Shown piece after piece: positions 20,499 through 20,569 of a DNA stretch of 20,569 nt. The stretch comes from Candidatus Andersenbacteria bacterium RIFCSPHIGHO2_02_FULL_45_11 (GTDB taxonomy: Bacteria; Patescibacteriota; Andersenbacteria; UBA10190): contig MHHP01000031.1 in NCBI GenBank assembly GCA_001817055.1, forward strand, positions 1-20,569, written 5' to 3'. The notes under the pieces are model-generated. The model was not told the DNA's origin. It did not search any database and saw only the letters and a program-made list of their open reading frames with translations. Within the stretch, counting starts at the first letter, position 1. Each line of letters opens with the position of its first letter. The translations under genes and the position numbers were made by a program.

Positions 20499-20569
20499 CC
20501 TCCCCTTTTCAAGGGGAGGGGGGGTGGGGTGCGGTAGTGCGTTATTTCTTCCACCCCCTCTAACTCCCC
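20499..20569. repeat. Related double-hairpin repeat, truncated by the window end
   Basis: CCTCCCCTT (20499-20507), loop TTC, AAGGGGAGG (20511-20519), then GGGGGTGGGGT, a gap of about 20 nt, and CCACCCCCTC running into TAACTCCCC at the window edge. Same architecture as the element at 12863-12957 but diverged in sequence. It lies upstream of the DUF4012 gene. Confidence 0.7.

Noticed and set aside
20249..20554. 101-aa minus-strand ORF containing LTLSPSGARG
   Set aside because: Translation of the palindromic repeats in another frame, overlapping the DUF4012 start; no coding support.
1..20569. UGA recoded to Gly or Trp, as in some Patescibacteria
   Set aside because: UGA ends several genes cleanly (rmlA, hldE1, rmlC, the 65-codon gene) and no gene needs in-frame UGA read-through.

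Overview
The window looks like chromosomal DNA of a Candidate Phyla Radiation (Patescibacteria) bacterium, probably Parcubacteria-like. The reasons are the gene set (PEGA/beta-propeller protein, DUF4012 membrane protein, MurJ, MreB, a MurA with Asp at the catalytic-Cys position), the dense overlapping genes, and the many short proteins with no recognisable family. TGA is used as a normal stop (rmlA, hldE1, hldD/hldE2 junction), so this is not a UGA-recoding lineage. No rRNA, tRNA, transposase or CRISPR array was seen. Lineage assignment is inference from gene content only.

Layout. 1-3178: murA-mreB (minus, mreB cut by the window edge), diverging from a PEGA-domain beta-propeller membrane protein. 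3116-3526: a compact csrA unit with consensus promoter, leader hairpin, strong Shine-Dalgarno (SD) and a terminator lying inside the 3' coding end of the convergent PEGA gene. 3535-6583: GT2 - GT4 - SDR epimerase operon. 6618-11430: rmlD-gmhA-hldE1-hldE2-hldD-rmlA, a nearly complete ADP-heptose route mixed with dTDP-rhamnose genes. 11461-11809: an isolated 65-codon gene with its own promoter, SD and terminator. 11832-12957: hendecad coiled-coil protein, rmlC, a 35-aa ORF and a double-hairpin repeat. 12963-15400: lepA diverging from a SD-led unknown gene (175 aa). 15482-16656: a 321-aa accessory-looking protein and a 43-aa ORF. 16672-20447: DUF4012 protein followed by murJ. 20356-20569: further copies of the palindromic repeat, one read in frame by the DUF4012 gene.

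Together the genes serve envelope building: UDP-MurNAc synthesis (murA), lipid II export (murJ), cell shape (mreB), and activated heptose and rhamnose for a surface glycan, with glycosyltransferases to transfer or lipid-link sugars. gmhB, rmlB, heptosyltransferases and any lipid A genes are not in the window.

The most striking sequence-level pattern is two styles of gene start. Most operon-leading genes (PEGA, rmlA, GT2, 321-aa, 43-aa, 115-aa, rmlC, murA) have a -10-like hexamer only 6-9 nt before the start codon and no convincing SD, suggesting leaderless mRNAs. By contrast csrA, the 65-aa gene and the 175-aa gene have TTGACA-class promoters, 40-90 nt leaders and purine-rich SD sequences, and csrA and the 65-aa gene also have clear terminators.
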